In this document: positions 25,638 through 33,458 of the stretch, piece after piece
How positions within the stretch are numbered: the stretch's first letter is position 1
Layout: each line of letters starts with the position of its first letter
Source of the DNA: an uncultured Chryseobacterium sp.
GTDB lineage: Bacteria > Bacteroidota > Bacteroidia > Flavobacteriales > Weeksellaceae
Assembly (NCBI GenBank): GCA_913778275.1
Contig: CAJYWN010000015.1
Location: 1-58,403, forward strand
Direction: 5' to 3'
DNA: 58,403 bases
Translations under genes and position numbers: made by a program
Notes under the pieces: model-generated
Seen by the model: the letters and a program-made list of their open reading frames with translations, nothing else
Databases searched by the model: none
Told to the model about the DNA's origin: nothing

Positions 25638-26057
25638 TTATTTTAATTTAAAGTAAACTGAATAGAAAATTAAGGATAAAATTGAAGAAAGCCACAGAAA
25701 ATATCCTGAATTAAATTCAATAATGTGTGCAATTCTTCCGCTTCTGGTCATTGTCAAGTTTTCAAAAGAAAGTAAAAATAAAGCTAAAGTACAAGAAATA
25801 AAAAGTGAGAGAACAGCAGCATTTTTTTTCTTTTTATATAGTAAGAATAGACCTATAAAATATAATGGATTGGCCAACCAGATTAAGCCTTCCAGAAATC
25901 CTCCACCAAAAAAATGCATCCAGCCAAAGAGTAAAGCTGAATATGAGGGATACTTGACTATTCCAAAATATTGATAAGTCATGCAATCCTGCGTAAGTGA
26001 TATTAAAAATATAACCAAGCTAATCCAAATTGCATTATTTACTTTATTGAATCTCAC
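25638..26057 (-). CDS. Four-helix integral membrane protein, unknown function
   Basis: A 139-residue hydrophobic protein with about four membrane segments (12-27, 40-75, 80-100, 115-135). Polar signatures are TQDCMTYQYFG and MTRSGRIAHIIEF. I do not recognise the family. Its start overlaps the stop of the upstream DinB gene by 4 bp (ATGA type), so the two are translationally coupled. The REP element lies just downstream of its stop. Confidence 0.65.
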   Translation of the reverse strand: MRFNKVNNAIWISLVIFLISLTQDCMTYQYFGIVKYPSYSALLFGWMHFFGGGFLEGLIWLANPLYFIGLFLLYKKKKNAAVLSLFISCTLALFLLSFENLTMTRSGRIAHIIEFNSGYFLWLSSILSLIFYSVYFKLK

Positions 26058-26557
26058 AACCCCGGCAAATATCTTTCCCTTATAATATTGAGATGATGGA
26101 CATTATGCCCAACAATCAACTTACCTACGGTTTCTGCGGAAATCTGATTCCCGTTTGCGGTACCAACATTTTGTAAGGCCGAAGATTGGGCGCTTTCCAA
26201 TAAAACCTGAGAAGACATTCTGACAAGCTGATATTCTTCCAGCAGGGAACTTAAACTTCTTTCATTGGCGAAAGACTGATTGGCATATAGTTCTTCATCG
26301 AAACCCGGCAATTCATTTTGATCGCCTCTTAAGAAGGCCAGAATTCGGTATTGAAATACTCTTTCGGTATCTGATAAATGCAAAAGCAGTTCTTTCAAGG
26401 TCCATTTTCCTTCTGCATAAGCAAACAGCGATTGTTCTTCCGAAAGCTGAGCATAGAGCTCAACGGTTTTTTCTCCCGTTCTTTTCATTTCCCCTAGCCA
26501 ATCAGCGGAAGGAATTAAATCCAAATATCTTTGTACGTATTTTTGAAAATCTGTCAT
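26054..26557 (-). CDS. DinB family protein
   Basis: A 167-residue four-helix-bundle protein of the DinB/YfiT-like superfamily. Metal-site residues appear as LLHLSDTERVF (His), and VGHNVHHLNIIRERYL near the C-terminus (His pair). Some members are metal-dependent, bacillithiol- or mycothiol-linked transferases, but the activity here cannot be assigned. It is coupled by 4-bp overlap to the membrane protein at 25638-26057. Confidence 0.8.
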   Translation of the reverse strand: MTDFQKYVQRYLDLIPSADWLGEMKRTGEKTVELYAQLSEEQSLFAYAEGKWTLKELLLHLSDTERVFQYRILAFLRGDQNELPGFDEELYANQSFANERSLSSLLEEYQLVRMSSQVLLESAQSSALQNVGTANGNQISAETVGKLIVGHNVHHLNIIRERYLPGL

Positions 26558-26559
26558 TG

Positions 26560-26680
26560 TTTATAATTTAGCAATGTAGCAATTTAACAGTGCAACAGTG
26601 TATCAATTCCATAGTGTAACAGTGTAGAATTAATCATTGTTAGACCGTTGTATTTATTTTATTGTTACATTAATTAATTA
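26560..26680. repeat. AT-rich imperfect repeats of the CAATGTA/ACAGTGTA type
   Basis: Short units such as AGCAATGTAGC, AACAGTGCAACAGTGTATC and TAACAGTGTAG follow one another between the GNAT and DinB genes. They end in TTAATTAATTAATTAATTCATT at the GNAT stop. The same kind of units fills spacers at 29155-29222, 32684-32757 and 32866-32938. Confidence 0.55.
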
Positions 26681-27123
26681 ATTAATTCATTGGTCCACTC
26701 GTAGAAATTCACCTCATCGTAGATTTTAAATCCGCAGGCCGGGTATAATTTGTTTCCGATGTCGTTGGATTTTCCGGTTTCCAACAGAATCCCGCATGCA
26801 TCGGTAGATTTTGCCATCTGCTTAGCTTCTTCAATCAGATCTTTTGAATATCCTTTTCCACGTTGATTTTCATGAACATATAAATCATTCAGCAGCCAGT
26901 ACCGCTTCATTCTTGTAGAGGAAAATAGCGGATAAAGCTGTACAAAACCTATTAGCTTTCCCTCATATTCAGCGACAAAAATTTCAGAATCATTATTCTT
27001 GATTCTTTCCGTTAAAAATTTTTCAGCTGCGGGAATATCAGAATTTTTATGGTAAAATATTCTGTATTGATCAAACAGCTCAGCCAATTGCTGTACATCT
27101 GTGATCGTTGCTTTTCTTATCAT
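26674..27123 (-). CDS. GNAT family N-acetyltransferase
   Basis: A 149-residue GNAT acetyltransferase. Motif A (acetyl-CoA pyrophosphate loop) is YVHENQRGKGYSKDLIEEA, preceded by RYWLLNDL. The C-terminal YPACGFKIYDEVNFYEW is motif B. The substrate is unknown. A likely promoter at 27149-27156 (TAtcTTTG on the minus strand) lies inside a quasi-palindromic repeat, giving a leader of about 20 nt. Confidence 0.8.
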   Translation of the reverse strand: MIRKATITDVQQLAELFDQYRIFYHKNSDIPAAEKFLTERIKNNDSEIFVAEYEGKLIGFVQLYPLFSSTRMKRYWLLNDLYVHENQRGKGYSKDLIEEAKQMAKSTDACGILLETGKSNDIGNKLYPACGFKIYDEVNFYEWTNELIN

Positions 27124-27141
27124 TGTTATTGAATTTTATAA

Positions 27142-27186
27142 ACTTTGTCAAAGATAAATGCTTTGAAAATATAACTTTGACAAAGT
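27142..27186. repeat. ACTTTGTCAAAG inverted repeat overlapping a -7 element
   Basis: ACTTTGTCAAAG (27142-27153) and ACTTTGACAAAGT (27174-27186) are inverse copies, each nearly palindromic itself. CTTTGACAAAG recurs at 58263-58273. The left copy contains TAtcTTTG on the minus strand (27156-27149), a plausible -7 element for the GNAT gene. Confidence 0.5.
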
Positions 27187-27188
27187 AT

Positions 27189-27668
27189 TTATAGGTGATG
27201 ATCATAGCTTAGCACCCTTTTCATTTTCCAGTTTTTGTCTTCCAGAATCCAGAGAATGGTGAATTTTGCCCGGCTTCCTTTATTCCATTTTCCTTTATAC
27301 AATACGGCAAAATCATGTTCTCCTTCCTGAATGAAGGCATACAATACATTGTTGTTGTACAAGGGATAGATTTTCATGCTGCTGGGAACCAGCTCACGCT
27401 TTACTTTGTTGGGTCCGCCACAGATATTGTTCCTGATGGATGCAATGAATGCTGTTTTTCCGGAAGTAATTCCGCCTTTATCGTGGTAAAATTCGAGGTC
27501 ATCACTGATGATTGAATCATAAGAAGAAAGATCGCATGTATTAAATCCGACATCAAATATCAGACTGTCTAATTTTTTTGCCGTTTTATAGAGTTCATCG
27601 GTATTCTTTACCTGAGAAAACATAATCTGACTTATCATCAGGAACAATATAATCTGAGTCTTTCTCAT
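27189..27668 (-). CDS. Exported NTF2-like (DUF4440/SnoaL-type) protein
   Basis: A 159-residue protein with a signal peptide ending at IMFSQ (residue 19). The rest shows the cone-shaped NTF2-like pattern: FNTCDLSSYDSIISDDLEFYHDKGG near the N-terminus (cut in parts, with the typical DLEFYHDKGG) and FTILWILEDKNWKMKRVLSYDH at the end. Family members include periplasmic binding or enzyme-like domains with no clear common activity. It is monocistronic. Confidence 0.7.
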   Translation of the reverse strand: MRKTQIILFLMISQIMFSQVKNTDELYKTAKKLDSLIFDVGFNTCDLSSYDSIISDDLEFYHDKGGITSGKTAFIASIRNNICGGPNKVKRELVPSSMKIYPLYNNNVLYAFIQEGEHDFAVLYKGKWNKGSRAKFTILWILEDKNWKMKRVLSYDHHL

Positions 27669-27858
27669 GATGTTTTTATTATTTTAAACATAATATCCAC
27701 TAAGATTTATTAACTACTAACCTATTTTAAGGTAGCAAAGACTGAACACTTTCGTAAACCCTCAGTTTATACTTAGCAAAGAACATAAAGCTTAATTATT
27801 CAAATCCGATCTTTAAAAACTTTGTGTAGCTCTTCAAATGTTTAAATAAAAGACCGCT

Positions 27859-27965
27859 ACCCTAGCTCTGATTGAGCGGCATGTCTGAGCTTTTTGTATT
27901 CGTCGCGGCGGCCTTGCCGCCGCGACGAATACAAAAAGCGAGTAGCGAAAGCGGGAAAAAGCTCC
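27859..27965. repeat. Dispersed hairpin repeat, complete copy B
   Basis: The complete 107-nt unit: 5' box ACCCTAGCTCTGATTGA (27859-27875), then a perfect 24-bp stem (27889-27912 with 27916-27939, CTT loop), then a 3' box with AGCGAAAGCGGGAAAAAGCTCC split at 27944-27965. The stem would terminate the metB-like transcript. AGCT in the 5' box can pair with AGCT in the 3' box, and GAGCTTTTT (27887-27895) can alternatively pair with AAAAAGCTC (27956-27964). Confidence 0.8.
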
Positions 27966-28003
27966 AAATAAAAATAAAGTAGCTTTTATTTCTTTTACAT
28001 TAA

Positions 28004-29143
28004 CTATGAAAAAGCTCTTTCCAGATCTGCGATGAGATCTTCCGCATCCTCGATTCCGACGCTTAAACGTACCAGATCATCGGTAATTCCCAACTCTGCC
28101 CGTTTTTCCGCAGGGATGGAAGCGTGGGTCATTAAGGCAGGATGATTGGCCAGCGATTCTACTCCTCCCAATGATTCAGCTAATGTGAACACTTTTACTT
28201 TTTCCAAAAATTTAATAGCATCTTCTTTTTTCCCGGATTTAAAGGTAAAAGAAACCATTCCTCCGAAATCTTTCATCTGCGATTTGGCAAGCTCATATTG
28301 CGGGTGAGATTCCAGTCCGGGATAAATCACCTTATCTACGGCAGGATGAGATTCCAGGTATCTTGCAACAGCTATCCCGTTTTCCGAGTGTCTCTGAACT
28401 CTTAACGCCAATGTTTTGATTCCTCTTAATACAAGATAAGAATCGTGAGGCCCTAAAATTCCGCCGCTGGCAAACTGGATGAAATGGAGCTTTTCTCCAA
28501 GTTCCGCATCTTTTGCGACCAAAGCACCTGCAATAACATCGGAGTGTCCTCCCAGGTATTTCGTTGCAGAGTGCATTACAATATCCGCGCCCAGGTCAAT
28601 CGGTCTCTGAAGATACGGTGTCGCGAAGGTATTGTCTACCGCAACTAAAATATCTTTCCCTTTTGCAATCTCAACCACCGCTTTGATGTCAACCAGCTTC
28701 ATCAAAGGATTAGTAGGGGTTTCTACCCAGATTAGCTTCGTTTTATCGGTAATGACATCAGCAATTCTTGAAGCATCATCAAAGCTTACGAAGGTAAATT
28801 TCAGCTGATATTTTTCGAAAAGCCTGGTAAACATTCTGTAGGTCCCTCCGTATAAGTCGTCTACCGCAACAACCTCATCTCCCGGATTTAATAATTTTAA
28901 AACACAGTCGATGGCCGCTAAACCTGACCCGAAAGCCAGACCTCTTGCACCGTTTTCAATGCTTGCGAGAGAATCTTCCAGTGCCTGTCTTGTAGGATTG
29001 GCTGCTCTTGAATATTCGTATCCCGAATGTACACCCGGACTTTTCTGTGCGAATGTTGATGTCAAAAATACAGGAACATTTACAGAACCTGTTGCAGATT
29101 CATGGTGTTGCCCGCCGTGTATTACTTTTGTATTGAAATTCAT
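28004..29143 (-). CDS. Cystathionine gamma-synthase-like trans-sulfuration enzyme
   Basis: A 379-residue Cys/Met metabolism PLP enzyme. Diagnostic segments are YEYSRAANPTRQALE, FGSGLAAI, DDLYGGTYRMF, ETPTNPLMKLVDI, and HSATKYLGGHSD with Schiff-base K195. The C-terminus has AESLGGVESLANHPA and RLSVGIEDAEDLI. Cystathionine gamma-synthase, beta- or gamma-lyase and related enzymes share these motifs; the length and ESLGGVESL motif fit MetB or a gamma-lyase. No neighbouring Met gene helps decide. The hairpin repeat downstream likely terminates it. Confidence 0.85.
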   Translation of the reverse strand: MNFNTKVIHGGQHHESATGSVNVPVFLTSTFAQKSPGVHSGYEYSRAANPTRQALEDSLASIENGARGLAFGSGLAAIDCVLKLLNPGDEVVAVDDLYGGTYRMFTRLFEKYQLKFTFVSFDDASRIADVITDKTKLIWVETPTNPLMKLVDIKAVVEIAKGKDILVAVDNTFATPYLQRPIDLGADIVMHSATKYLGGHSDVIAGALVAKDAELGEKLHFIQFASGGILGPHDSYLVLRGIKTLALRVQRHSENGIAVARYLESHPAVDKVIYPGLESHPQYELAKSQMKDFGGMVSFTFKSGKKEDAIKFLEKVKVFTLAESLGGVESLANHPALMTHASIPAEKRAELGITDDLVRLSVGIEDAEDLIADLERAFS

Positions 29144-29154
29144 AATCTTAATAA

Positions 29155-29222
29155 TTTAACAATGTATCAATGTACCAGTTTACCAATAATTGTTACATTG
29201 CTAGACTGATACATTGTTATAT
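29155..29222. repeat. AT-rich CAATGTA repeats forming a hairpin
   Basis: TAACAATGTATCA (29157-29169) is inverted perfectly as TGATACATTGTTA (29207-29219), with more CAATGTACCAGTTTACC-type units between. It lies between gldC and the metB-like gene. Confidence 0.6.
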
Positions 29223-29228
29223 TAATTC

Positions 29229-29555
29229 TTACATTTTTATTGCCGATTTTACTGCAAACTCTTCCGCCATTTCTTCCATCCACTGTGCCACATCCTCTTC
29301 GCCTGTAGCTCTCTGGTAAGTATTTCCGAGAGAAACCAAAATCTGATGGATAAACATTTTCATCTGATCTACCGGCATTTCTTTGGTCCAAAGATCGATT
29401 CTTAACGCTTCCATCGTTTTGTCATCCCATACCGAAATCATCGTTGCTTTTGTTGCCTCCTTTTCAATTCCTCCGTCCTGGGCATTCCAAGTGATATTTT
29501 CAGGAATATGGTTTTCGTCCAGTTCTACATCTATGGTAATCTGAGTTTTTCTCAT
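29229..29555 (-). CDS. gldC: Gliding motility protein GldC
   Basis: A 108-residue cytoplasmic protein. It starts with RKTQITIDVELDENHIPE and includes ITWNAQDGG and MISVWDDKTMEALRIDLWTK, which characterise GldC. In Flavobacterium johnsoniae GldC improves but is not strictly required for gliding. It lies 74 bp downstream of gldB on the same strand, the order known in gliding flavobacteria. In Chryseobacterium-type species, which often do not glide, these genes are kept, presumably with the T9SS machinery. Confidence 0.9.
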   Translation of the reverse strand: MRKTQITIDVELDENHIPENITWNAQDGGIEKEATKATMISVWDDKTMEALRIDLWTKEMPVDQMKMFIHQILVSLGNTYQRATGEEDVAQWMEEMAEEFAVKSAIKM

Positions 29556-29629
29556 AACGTTCTATTTTTTCTAAAATTTTTATATTGATTTGCCGTATAT
29601 TCTTTCCGGCTTCGTTTATTCTCTGTCTA

Positions 29630-30607
29630 TCATTTCGGCTTATATCCGGACTGGTTAAAAATAACCGTTGCATCGGTATTCAGGAACTCCTGAAGCGTAG
29701 CTTCCGGCTTTTGATTAAGGTAAGCTTTACAAATCTGCCATCCCGTGAAAATACCGACCTGCGGTGAAGATTCATTATCAATTTCCGTATAAAATTTTGA
29801 GAACGGTCCGGGCGCTATGAAACGGTCTTCCAGCCTGTGATCATCTCCGAAAATAATATTGTTTTCTACGAAATAATTCCAGATATTGGCTTCATTGGCT
29901 ACCGCCCATTCATATTGCTTTTGCGTAAAGTTCATTTTCAGGTAATCCGGGTAAGTCGGCAGAAAGGCATCTTTCAGAATCATAATTTTTCCGTTAAGAA
30001 TTATCATATCGATAAATTTCTGATGGTCGGGAGATTCTTTCACAAAACCTTCCGCAAAAATCTGCGCTACTTTCGGCACGATATTGTTAGGATTCATGGA
30101 CTTCTGGAAATACATTTCGAGGCCTTTATAATTGGGATTTCCCTCTCCCATAAAACCTGTAATATCTATAAAAAGGAGATTTCCTTTCGGATCATAAAAA
30201 ATAGGATCCTGAACCATCTGTAATGCGGATGAAAAAAGATATACTTTCGGGCTTTTGAAAGCAGGAAAGTAATATTTTATATGGGAGAAAAGGTCCTGAA
30301 GATCTGTCTGAAGCTTTTTCTCATCTATTTTAGCAATGGCTTCCTTATAAATTTTTATTTCTTCCTGATCTGCTCTGCGCTTAACAAAATCATCATCACT
30401 TACCGTTCCCTGAAACCATGGAAATTCCGTCTTAAACTGTGTGATAGGAAAATTCTGATCATAAAACTTTTTGGAAATATCGGTGATTACTACTTTTTCT
30501 GCAGGATTTTTCACTTCAATCTTCCATTTATTTTCAGGTTCTTTTTTACAGGAATTCAATCCTAAAACGAATAGTAATGAAAGTGCGGCAATTCTGAAAA
30601 TCTTCAT
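29630..30607 (-). CDS. gldB: Gliding motility lipoprotein GldB
   Basis: A 325-residue lipoprotein; the signal peptide ends at LGLNSC (C20). The body matches GldB: FPWFQGTVSDDDF, LFSHIKYYFPAFKSPKVY, YDPKGNLLFIDITGFMGEG and the Zn-peptidase-like arrangement late in the protein without an HExxH. It is required for gliding in F. johnsoniae; the mechanism is unclear. It is followed by gldC and divergent from an LRR protein gene. A weak -7 element TAttTTTG (minus, 30638-30631) lies 24 bp upstream of the start. Confidence 0.9.
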   Translation of the reverse strand: MKIFRIAALSLLFVLGLNSCKKEPENKWKIEVKNPAEKVVITDISKKFYDQNFPITQFKTEFPWFQGTVSDDDFVKRRADQEEIKIYKEAIAKIDEKKLQTDLQDLFSHIKYYFPAFKSPKVYLFSSALQMVQDPIFYDPKGNLLFIDITGFMGEGNPNYKGLEMYFQKSMNPNNIVPKVAQIFAEGFVKESPDHQKFIDMIILNGKIMILKDAFLPTYPDYLKMNFTQKQYEWAVANEANIWNYFVENNIIFGDDHRLEDRFIAPGPFSKFYTEIDNESSPQVGIFTGWQICKAYLNQKPEATLQEFLNTDATVIFNQSGYKPK

Positions 30608-30657
30608 ATTTTTACATGAAATTAAGTCTACAAAAATAGTGATTTAAACATAAATTG

Positions 30658-31296
30658 ATGATGAAAAATAAAATAATATCCTCTTTGCTTCTCATTTCGG
30701 CATTCACATTTCCTCATGCCCAGAAACTTGTATTTAAGGATAAAAATTTTGAAAAAGCGGTTGTTGAAAATTTTGATCTCAATAAAGACGGAAGTATCAT
30801 TAAGTTTGAAGCCGACCGTATTGAAAACCTTTTTCTGGTAGGGAAAGATATTACCTCGGCGGATGACCTACAGTATTTTAAAAATGCAAAAATGATCGTA
30901 CTGGATGACAACCATATTCCTTCAGTTTCATTAAAAAATATGGACCGGCTGCAGCTGTTTTCCTGTACCCGGTGCCAAATTTCTTCCTTCAGTACCGAAA
31001 ATCTCAAAAATCTTACCTCACTGTATCTGGATAATAATACTATTGAAAATATTTTGCTGAAATCTACTCCGGCAATAAACCAATTAACCGTATCTTTAAA
31101 TAAAATTAAGACCATTGATCTCAGCGGCCTTAAAAATCTTAAAAATGTAAACCTCGAACATAATCAGATCCAAAAACTGGACATTTCGCAGAACCTTAAT
31201 TTACAGACGCTGAATATTAAACAAAATCCTATTAAGGAAGCCGACATTAAAAAAGGAGCTAAAGACGTTACCATTTTTGGATTTCATCAACAATAA
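30658..31296 (+). CDS. Exported leucine-rich repeat protein
   Basis: A 212-residue protein with a signal peptide ending at FPHAQ. After an LVFKDKNFEKAVVENFDLNKDG-like segment (cut here; typical of secreted LRR proteins) come about six LRR units of 20-22 residues. Examples are NLTSLYLDNNTIENI, NQLTVSLNKIKTIDLSG, NLKNVNLEHNQIQKLDIS and NLQTLNIKQNPI. There is no T9SS domain, so it is probably periplasmic. The ATG at 30658 is preferred to an upstream TTG. It is divergent from gldB, and its stop lies 4 bp before the next GNAT start. Confidence 0.75.
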   Translation: MMKNKIISSLLLISAFTFPHAQKLVFKDKNFEKAVVENFDLNKDGSIIKFEADRIENLFLVGKDITSADDLQYFKNAKMIVLDDNHIPSVSLKNMDRLQLFSCTRCQISSFSTENLKNLTSLYLDNNTIENILLKSTPAINQLTVSLNKIKTIDLSGLKNLKNVNLEHNQIQKLDISQNLNLQTLNIKQNPIKEADIKKGAKDVTIFGFHQQ

Positions 31297-31300
31297 AAAC

Positions 31301-31825
31301 ATGTATCTGGAAACTGAAAGACTCATTCTGAGAAAATTTGAAGAAACCGACGCCGAACGCATGTTTCTTATGGATTCCCATCCTGAAGTAATGAGATACA
31401 TCGGAATCCCTCCTCTTTCCGACATCCGTGAAACTGAAAAAATTATCACGATGATCCTGCAGCAATATAAAGATCATGGCGTGGGGAGACTTGCCGTGAT
31501 CGAAAAGAAAAGCAATCTTCTGATCGGATGGAGCGGCTTGAAACTCCTCACCCAGGAAGTCAACGGCTATAAAAATGTTTATGATCTCGGTTATCGTTTC
31601 CTGCCTGAATACTGGGGAAAAGGTTATGCTTCAGAATCTGCTAAAGCTTCGCTTGATTTTGGCTTTAATGGTTTAAAAATTGATATTATTTATGCTCATG
31701 CTCATTCTGAAAATCATGCTTCCAATCATGTTCTGAGAAAACTGGGCTTCAGAAAGACCAGAGATTTTACCGAACCGGACGGAATCTGCTTCTGGTACGA
31801 GCTGAATCGTAAAAATTATCTTTAA
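31301..31825 (+). CDS. GNAT family N-acetyltransferase (RimJ/RimL-like)
   Basis: A 174-residue acetyltransferase. It starts MYLETERLILRKFEETDAE, the standard RimJ/RimL-type N-terminus, so ATG 31301 is chosen over an upstream in-frame ATG at 31277 that overlaps the preceding gene. Motif A is YWGKGYASESAKASLDFGF and motif B HASNHVLRKLGFRKTRDF. The substrate is unknown. It probably shares a transcript with the LRR gene (4-bp gap). Confidence 0.82.
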   Translation: MYLETERLILRKFEETDAERMFLMDSHPEVMRYIGIPPLSDIRETEKIITMILQQYKDHGVGRLAVIEKKSNLLIGWSGLKLLTQEVNGYKNVYDLGYRFLPEYWGKGYASESAKASLDFGFNGLKIDIIYAHAHSENHASNHVLRKLGFRKTRDFTEPDGICFWYELNRKNYL

Positions 31826-31887
31826 TAATCTTTTCAAAACATTTAATTTTGAAAATTCTAATATCAACAGATTAAAAAAATATAACA

Positions 31888-32679
31888 ATGCAGACACAAA
31901 AAGTAATTGATCATATTGTAAACTGGCTGAAAGAGTATGCAGTAAAGGCCAATGTAAAAGGATATGTAATTGGTGTTTCCGGAGGGGTGGATTCCGGAGT
32001 GGTTTCTACCCTTTGCGCCATGACGGGACTGGAAGTTTTACTTCTTGAAATGCCGATCCGTCAGAAAGAAGACCAGGTAAACCGGGCACAGGATCATATT
32101 GAAGATCTGAAGAAAAAATTTCCTAATGTACAGGGAAAAACCATCAACCTGACTCCTGTTTTTGAAAGCTTTGAAGATATTGTTCACGATCATGTGGAAG
32201 GAAGATGGAGCAATAATCTGGCTTTGGCTAATACAAGATCACGTTTCAGGATGGTTACTCTGTATTATTTCGGTCAGCTTCACGGACTTCTGGTTTGCGG
32301 AACGGGAAATAAAGTGGAAGATTTCGGAATCGGATTTTATACAAAATATGGCGACGGCGGGGTAGACGTTTCGCCCATTGCCGATCTTTATAAAACCGAA
32401 GTGTATGAGCTGGCAAGAGCACTGAATCTTATAGAAAGCATTCAGAATGCTATTCCTACCGACGGACTTTGGGATGCAGACCGAACGGATGAAGACCAGA
32501 TTGGAGCCACTTATCCCGAACTGGAAAAAATTCAGAAAGAATATGGTACAAAGGCAGCAGAAGATTACGAAGGCCGCGATAAAGAAGTTTTCATGATATT
32601 CGACAGAATGCATAAGGCTGCGAAGCATAAAATGGTACCTATTCCGATCTGTGATGTTCCGGAAGAATGGAGGGGATAA
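31888..32679 (+). CDS. nadE: NH3-dependent NAD+ synthetase
   Basis: A 263-residue N-type ATP pyrophosphatase. It adenylates and amidates nicotinate adenine dinucleotide to NAD+. The PP-loop SGGVDSGVVSTLC is at residues 30-42. NTRSRFRMVTLYYFGQ and GTGNKVEDFGIGFYTKYGDGGVDVSPIADLYKTEVYELA (cut into parts) are diagnostic. It lacks an N-terminal glutaminase domain, so ammonia is the likely nitrogen donor. A possible -7 element TAatTTTG lies at 31844-31851. Confidence 0.93.
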   Translation: MQTQKVIDHIVNWLKEYAVKANVKGYVIGVSGGVDSGVVSTLCAMTGLEVLLLEMPIRQKEDQVNRAQDHIEDLKKKFPNVQGKTINLTPVFESFEDIVHDHVEGRWSNNLALANTRSRFRMVTLYYFGQLHGLLVCGTGNKVEDFGIGFYTKYGDGGVDVSPIADLYKTEVYELARALNLIESIQNAIPTDGLWDADRTDEDQIGATYPELEKIQKEYGTKAAEDYEGRDKEVFMIFDRMHKAAKHKMVPIPICDVPEEWRG

Positions 32680-32683
32680 TTTA

Positions 32684-32757
32684 ATGTAACAATATTATAA
32701 TGTAACAGTTTACCGATTAACAATGTAACAGTTTACCAATGTAATAATGTGAGTAAT
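32684..32757. repeat. AT-rich TAATGTAACAGTTTACC repeats
   Basis: Units AATGTAACA, AATGTAACAGTTTACCG, ACAATGTAACAGTTTACC and AATGTAATAATGTG follow nadE. They are the same class as 26560-26680 and 29155-29222. Confidence 0.6.
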
Positions 32758-32865
32758 TAATGTGAAAATTTTAAAGTTCATTAATAATTAGTTTTTTAAT
32801 CATCTGAATTAACCGCAAAGAGACACTTAATTTATTGAAAAATTTTATACTAAATTATTAGATCG

Positions 32866-32938
32866 CTGAATTACAAGTTATTACATTGCTAAATTTTTAG
32901 ATTATTATATTTTTAGATTATTACATTTTTAAATAAAA
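32866..32938. repeat. AT-rich TTATTACATTTTTAGATTATTA repeats
   Basis: Imperfect units TTATTACATTGCTAAATTTTTAG, ATTATTATATTTTTAG and ATTATTACATTTTTAA repeat with a period of about 16 bp directly upstream of the barnase-like gene. They are probably the inverted orientation of the TAATGTAAC family. Confidence 0.5.
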
Positions 32939-32940
32939 CT

Positions 32941-33444
32941 ATGAACAGCAAAACAAGATCTCTGTTTTTCATTTGTCTCGGGCTTCTTTTCGGGATGTCG
33001 GTGATGTATGTGTACCGGAATTTTATTGAAGATAAACAAACGGACAATTCAAAAGCCGTATTTGAATACAGCAGTGCAGAGCCGTCAGCAAATGATAGTC
33101 GTTCCGCACAGCAGCAGTCTATCGATCAGCTTACGGAGCAAAATACCGTTATCCGTTTTGTGAAGCAAAACCATAAGCTTCCTAATTATTATATTACTAA
33201 AAATGAAGCCAGAAAACTGGGATGGAAACCGTCAGACGGAAATCTTTGCGAAGTAGTTCCTGGAAAAGCCATTGGCGGAGACCGATTCGGAAACAGGGAA
33301 AAAGCATTGCCCGAAGGAAGTATTTATTTTGAAGCCGATGTCAATTATCAGTGCGGAAACAGAAATGCCGACCGTATTATTTTTACGGAAAATGGTGATG
33401 TGTATCTTACCAAGAATCATTATAAAAGCTTTCAAAAGCAGTAA
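32941..33444 (+). CDS. Membrane-anchored barnase-family ribonuclease
   Basis: A 167-residue protein. A membrane segment spans about 7-25, then a Ser/Gln-rich linker, then a full barnase domain (about 65-167). All catalytic residues are aligned: K87 in YITKNEA, E131 in FEADVNY, R141 and R145 in RNADRI, and H160 in KNHYKSF. C103 and C138 could form a disulfide, consistent with an envelope location. Barnase-family enzymes cleave RNA, preferring guanosine. It heads a three-gene operon with a metzincin-like lipoprotein (14-bp gap) and a barstar-like protein, its likely inhibitor. Confidence 0.85.
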   Translation: MNSKTRSLFFICLGLLFGMSVMYVYRNFIEDKQTDNSKAVFEYSSAEPSANDSRSAQQQSIDQLTEQNTVIRFVKQNHKLPNYYITKNEARKLGWKPSDGNLCEVVPGKAIGGDRFGNREKALPEGSIYFEADVNYQCGNRNADRIIFTENGDVYLTKNHYKSFQKQ

Positions 33445-33458
33445 TTTGTATAGCCGAA

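Noticed and set aside
26664..26690. TTAATTAATTAATTAATT run as a microsatellite or phase-variation tract
   Set aside because: It straddles the stop codon of the GNAT gene and not a promoter or internal coding position; a change would at most alter the last residues.
27859..27965. CRISPR repeat or attachment site
   Set aside because: No regularly spaced identical units; copies are dispersed over tens of kilobases with different stems, and no integrase is nearby.
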